From Bradyrhizobium aeschynomenes (GTDB lineage Bacteria; Pseudomonadota; Alphaproteobacteria; Rhizobiales; Xanthobacteraceae), in contig NZ_JABFDM010000001.1 in the NCBI RefSeq assembly GCF_013178945.1, positions 682,001-746,000 of the forward strand: DNA of 64,000 nucleotides. The letters run 5' to 3'. The notes under the pieces were generated by a model. The model was given only the letters and a program-made list of their open reading frames with translations, ran no database searches and was not told the origin of the DNA. The translations under genes were made by a program, and so were the position numbers. This document shows positions 62,942 to 64,000 of the stretch, piece after piece. Within the stretch, counting starts at the first letter, position 1, and the number at the start of each line of letters is the position of its first letter.

Positions 62942-63658
62942 TCACCGGTTCAACTCTCGCGACGCAAGGCAGTACCAATCGGGCTCGACCTGAACATGGT
63001 CATCCGGATCGAGCTTGAGGATTTTCGTCATGATCGCCGGCGACACGCACAACTCGATGCGGCGAAGATAGGGACAAGAGTCGCGCGGGAAATCGGCGTC
63101 CTCCGGCAAGTCCGGAAGACGGATGTTGCTCTTCAAAACATGGATCAGGAATTCTCGCGGACGCGCCGAAATGATCGGAACGTTCGACTTCGCGATCCCC
63201 TCCAGATACCCATTGGCCCAATACAGCTCGCCGCGGGTCTTCACTGCGGACTGATACTGTTTCATGAATTTGAGGCGGAGCGTGTCACCCCGCAGCCCGG
63301 CTTGGGCAACAAACGTCCGAGGAGAGCCGTCGAAGATGTTTCGAGCTGACGGCGATTGGACCGGAATCGGATTGTCGGCGAACCTCGCCGAGCTTTCATA
63401 CCGCAAGTCCCGCTCACGCTCTTCAGTGGTCTTGGGCCGGGAATAGTACCCGGGGATCATGCCCGGATCATAGCATGCGGAAAAAGACGTATCGTGCGGC
63501 TCCGGCTCCCGCCCGTGACTTGGCTGGAGGATGATCTTCAGAACCGGATCATACATGATGGTCGGCCAGGGATAGGCCCAGTTGTCCTCGAATTCCATGA
63601 TGCTGTCGTCCTGAGGCCGGAAGCCAAGCGTGGCACGAACGTCGCGCGCCCGCATCAT
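62942..63658 (-). CDS. Hypothetical protein, accessory
   Basis: A 238-residue protein of unknown family. It has an aromatic N-terminal part (FEDNWAYPWPTIMYDPVLKI), a central charged stretch (YYSRPKTTEERERDLRYESS) and a C-terminal part (ELYWANGYLEGIAKSNVPII, YLRRIELCVSPAIMTKILKL). No membrane segment or signal is present. The start could be 63658 or 63598 (MEFEDN). It precedes the Imm11-like gene by 90 bases on the same strand. The base composition is a little less GC-rich than the surroundings, consistent with acquired DNA. Confidence 0.5.
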   Translation of the reverse strand: MMRARDVRATLGFRPQDDSIMEFEDNWAYPWPTIMYDPVLKIILQPSHGREPEPHDTSFSACYDPGMIPGYYSRPKTTEERERDLRYESSARFADNPIPVQSPSARNIFDGSPRTFVAQAGLRGDTLRLKFMKQYQSAVKTRGELYWANGYLEGIAKSNVPIISARPREFLIHVLKSNIRLPDLPEDADFPRDSCPYLRRIELCVSPAIMTKILKLDPDDHVQVEPDWYCLASRELNR

Positions 63659-63779
63659 ATTCTTCGTCGGTCCGCGGTCATGACGGGATGACTTCGATCT
63701 GCAGATGTATTCCGTTTTTCAGAATTCTCCTTGACTCCACCCCCAAATCAGGTGTCTTATCCGCCCCGTTCCGTCCCGG

Positions 63780-64000
63780 CAGGAGGGGCGTACGCGTCGT
63801 CACGACACGCGGGGCGGGATGCGGTGGCTGCGACGGCGTCGTGAGGACGAGCGACGTCGACCGGTCTCGTGCAGCGCTGCGTCGGCTTGCCGGCGTAAAG
63901 CGGGTGCGGGGTCTTTCGCGGACGTCGAAATCGTGTGGTCCTGGCATCCCGGTGCTGATGCCAAGCTGGCGGTGATGATCCGCCGGTGACGGGGGCAAGA
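63780..64000. repeat. Long dispersed repeat, copy A3 (cut by window end)
   Basis: Homologous to 2153-2330 (GGGCGTACGCGTCGTCACGA, then TGTGGTCCTGG-CATCCCGGTGC and CGACGGGGGCAA). The foldback part of the element would lie past the window end. The preceding 63659-63779 shows no gene. Confidence 0.7.

Overview
The window is about 64 kb of high-GC chromosomal DNA from an alphaproteobacterium, most likely a Bradyrhizobium or a close relative in the Nitrobacteraceae. The evidence is the single fused cytochrome b/c1 gene (fbcH), a fused trpE(G), a MoxR/DUF58/DUF4159 cluster, a short-chain-fatty-acid regulator of the ScfR type, and many intergenic palindromic repeats of the kinds that litter Bradyrhizobium genomes. 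No tRNA, rRNA, CRISPR array or complete insertion sequence was found.

Layout. 1-10 kb: tail of a fumarylacetoacetate-hydrolase-family gene with a cyclase, a SOUL heme-binding protein, an ScfR-type regulator, small conserved proteins, a metallophosphoesterase, a Nudix hydrolase, a glycosyltransferase and an M20 amidohydrolase. 9.3-14.1 kb: compact ethanolamine catabolism operon eutB-eutC-permease, followed by an AraC regulator. 14.3-17.9 kb: GNAT acetyltransferase, then a TonB-dependent receptor with a DUF2946 protein behind a probable Zur operator. 18-25 kb: MoxR, DUF58, BatA/DUF4159 and a further membrane protein, the last three all carrying a DxSxS motif. 25.3-30.5 kb: DUF1285, CoA-type Nudix, DUF6111, CCA-adding enzyme, then a small cassette (COG0523 GTPase and a divergent 64-residue protein around a Zur-like operator) bounded by two copies of the cca 3' end, then a TauE permease. 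30.5-38.7 kb: diguanylate cyclase, a metallo-beta-lactamase-like protein, a DsbA-like oxidoreductase and divergent LysR, HAD hydrolase, hemF, and queD-queE-trmL. 39-43 kb: petA-fbcH (cytochrome bc1), YnfA, dienelactone hydrolase. 43-46 kb: small proteins, a patatin-like protein and repeat-rich DNA. 46-54.6 kb: a trpL leader with attenuator and trpE(G), apt, two ParA-like ATPases, M48 protease, LemA, a COG4315 protein and an Rsm22-type methyltransferase. 54.7-60.9 kb: the alphaproteobacterial smc-dsbA-dciA/mutY block. 60.9-64 kb: repeat-rich accessory DNA with DUF2798 and two orphan genes, one resembling Imm11 immunity proteins.

Most of the window is housekeeping. The points most worth following are the two Zur-like operators and the small unknown protein beside one of them, the duplicated cca end that marks an integration, the complete trp attenuator, and a long dispersed repeat whose internal hairpin shows compensatory changes between copies.
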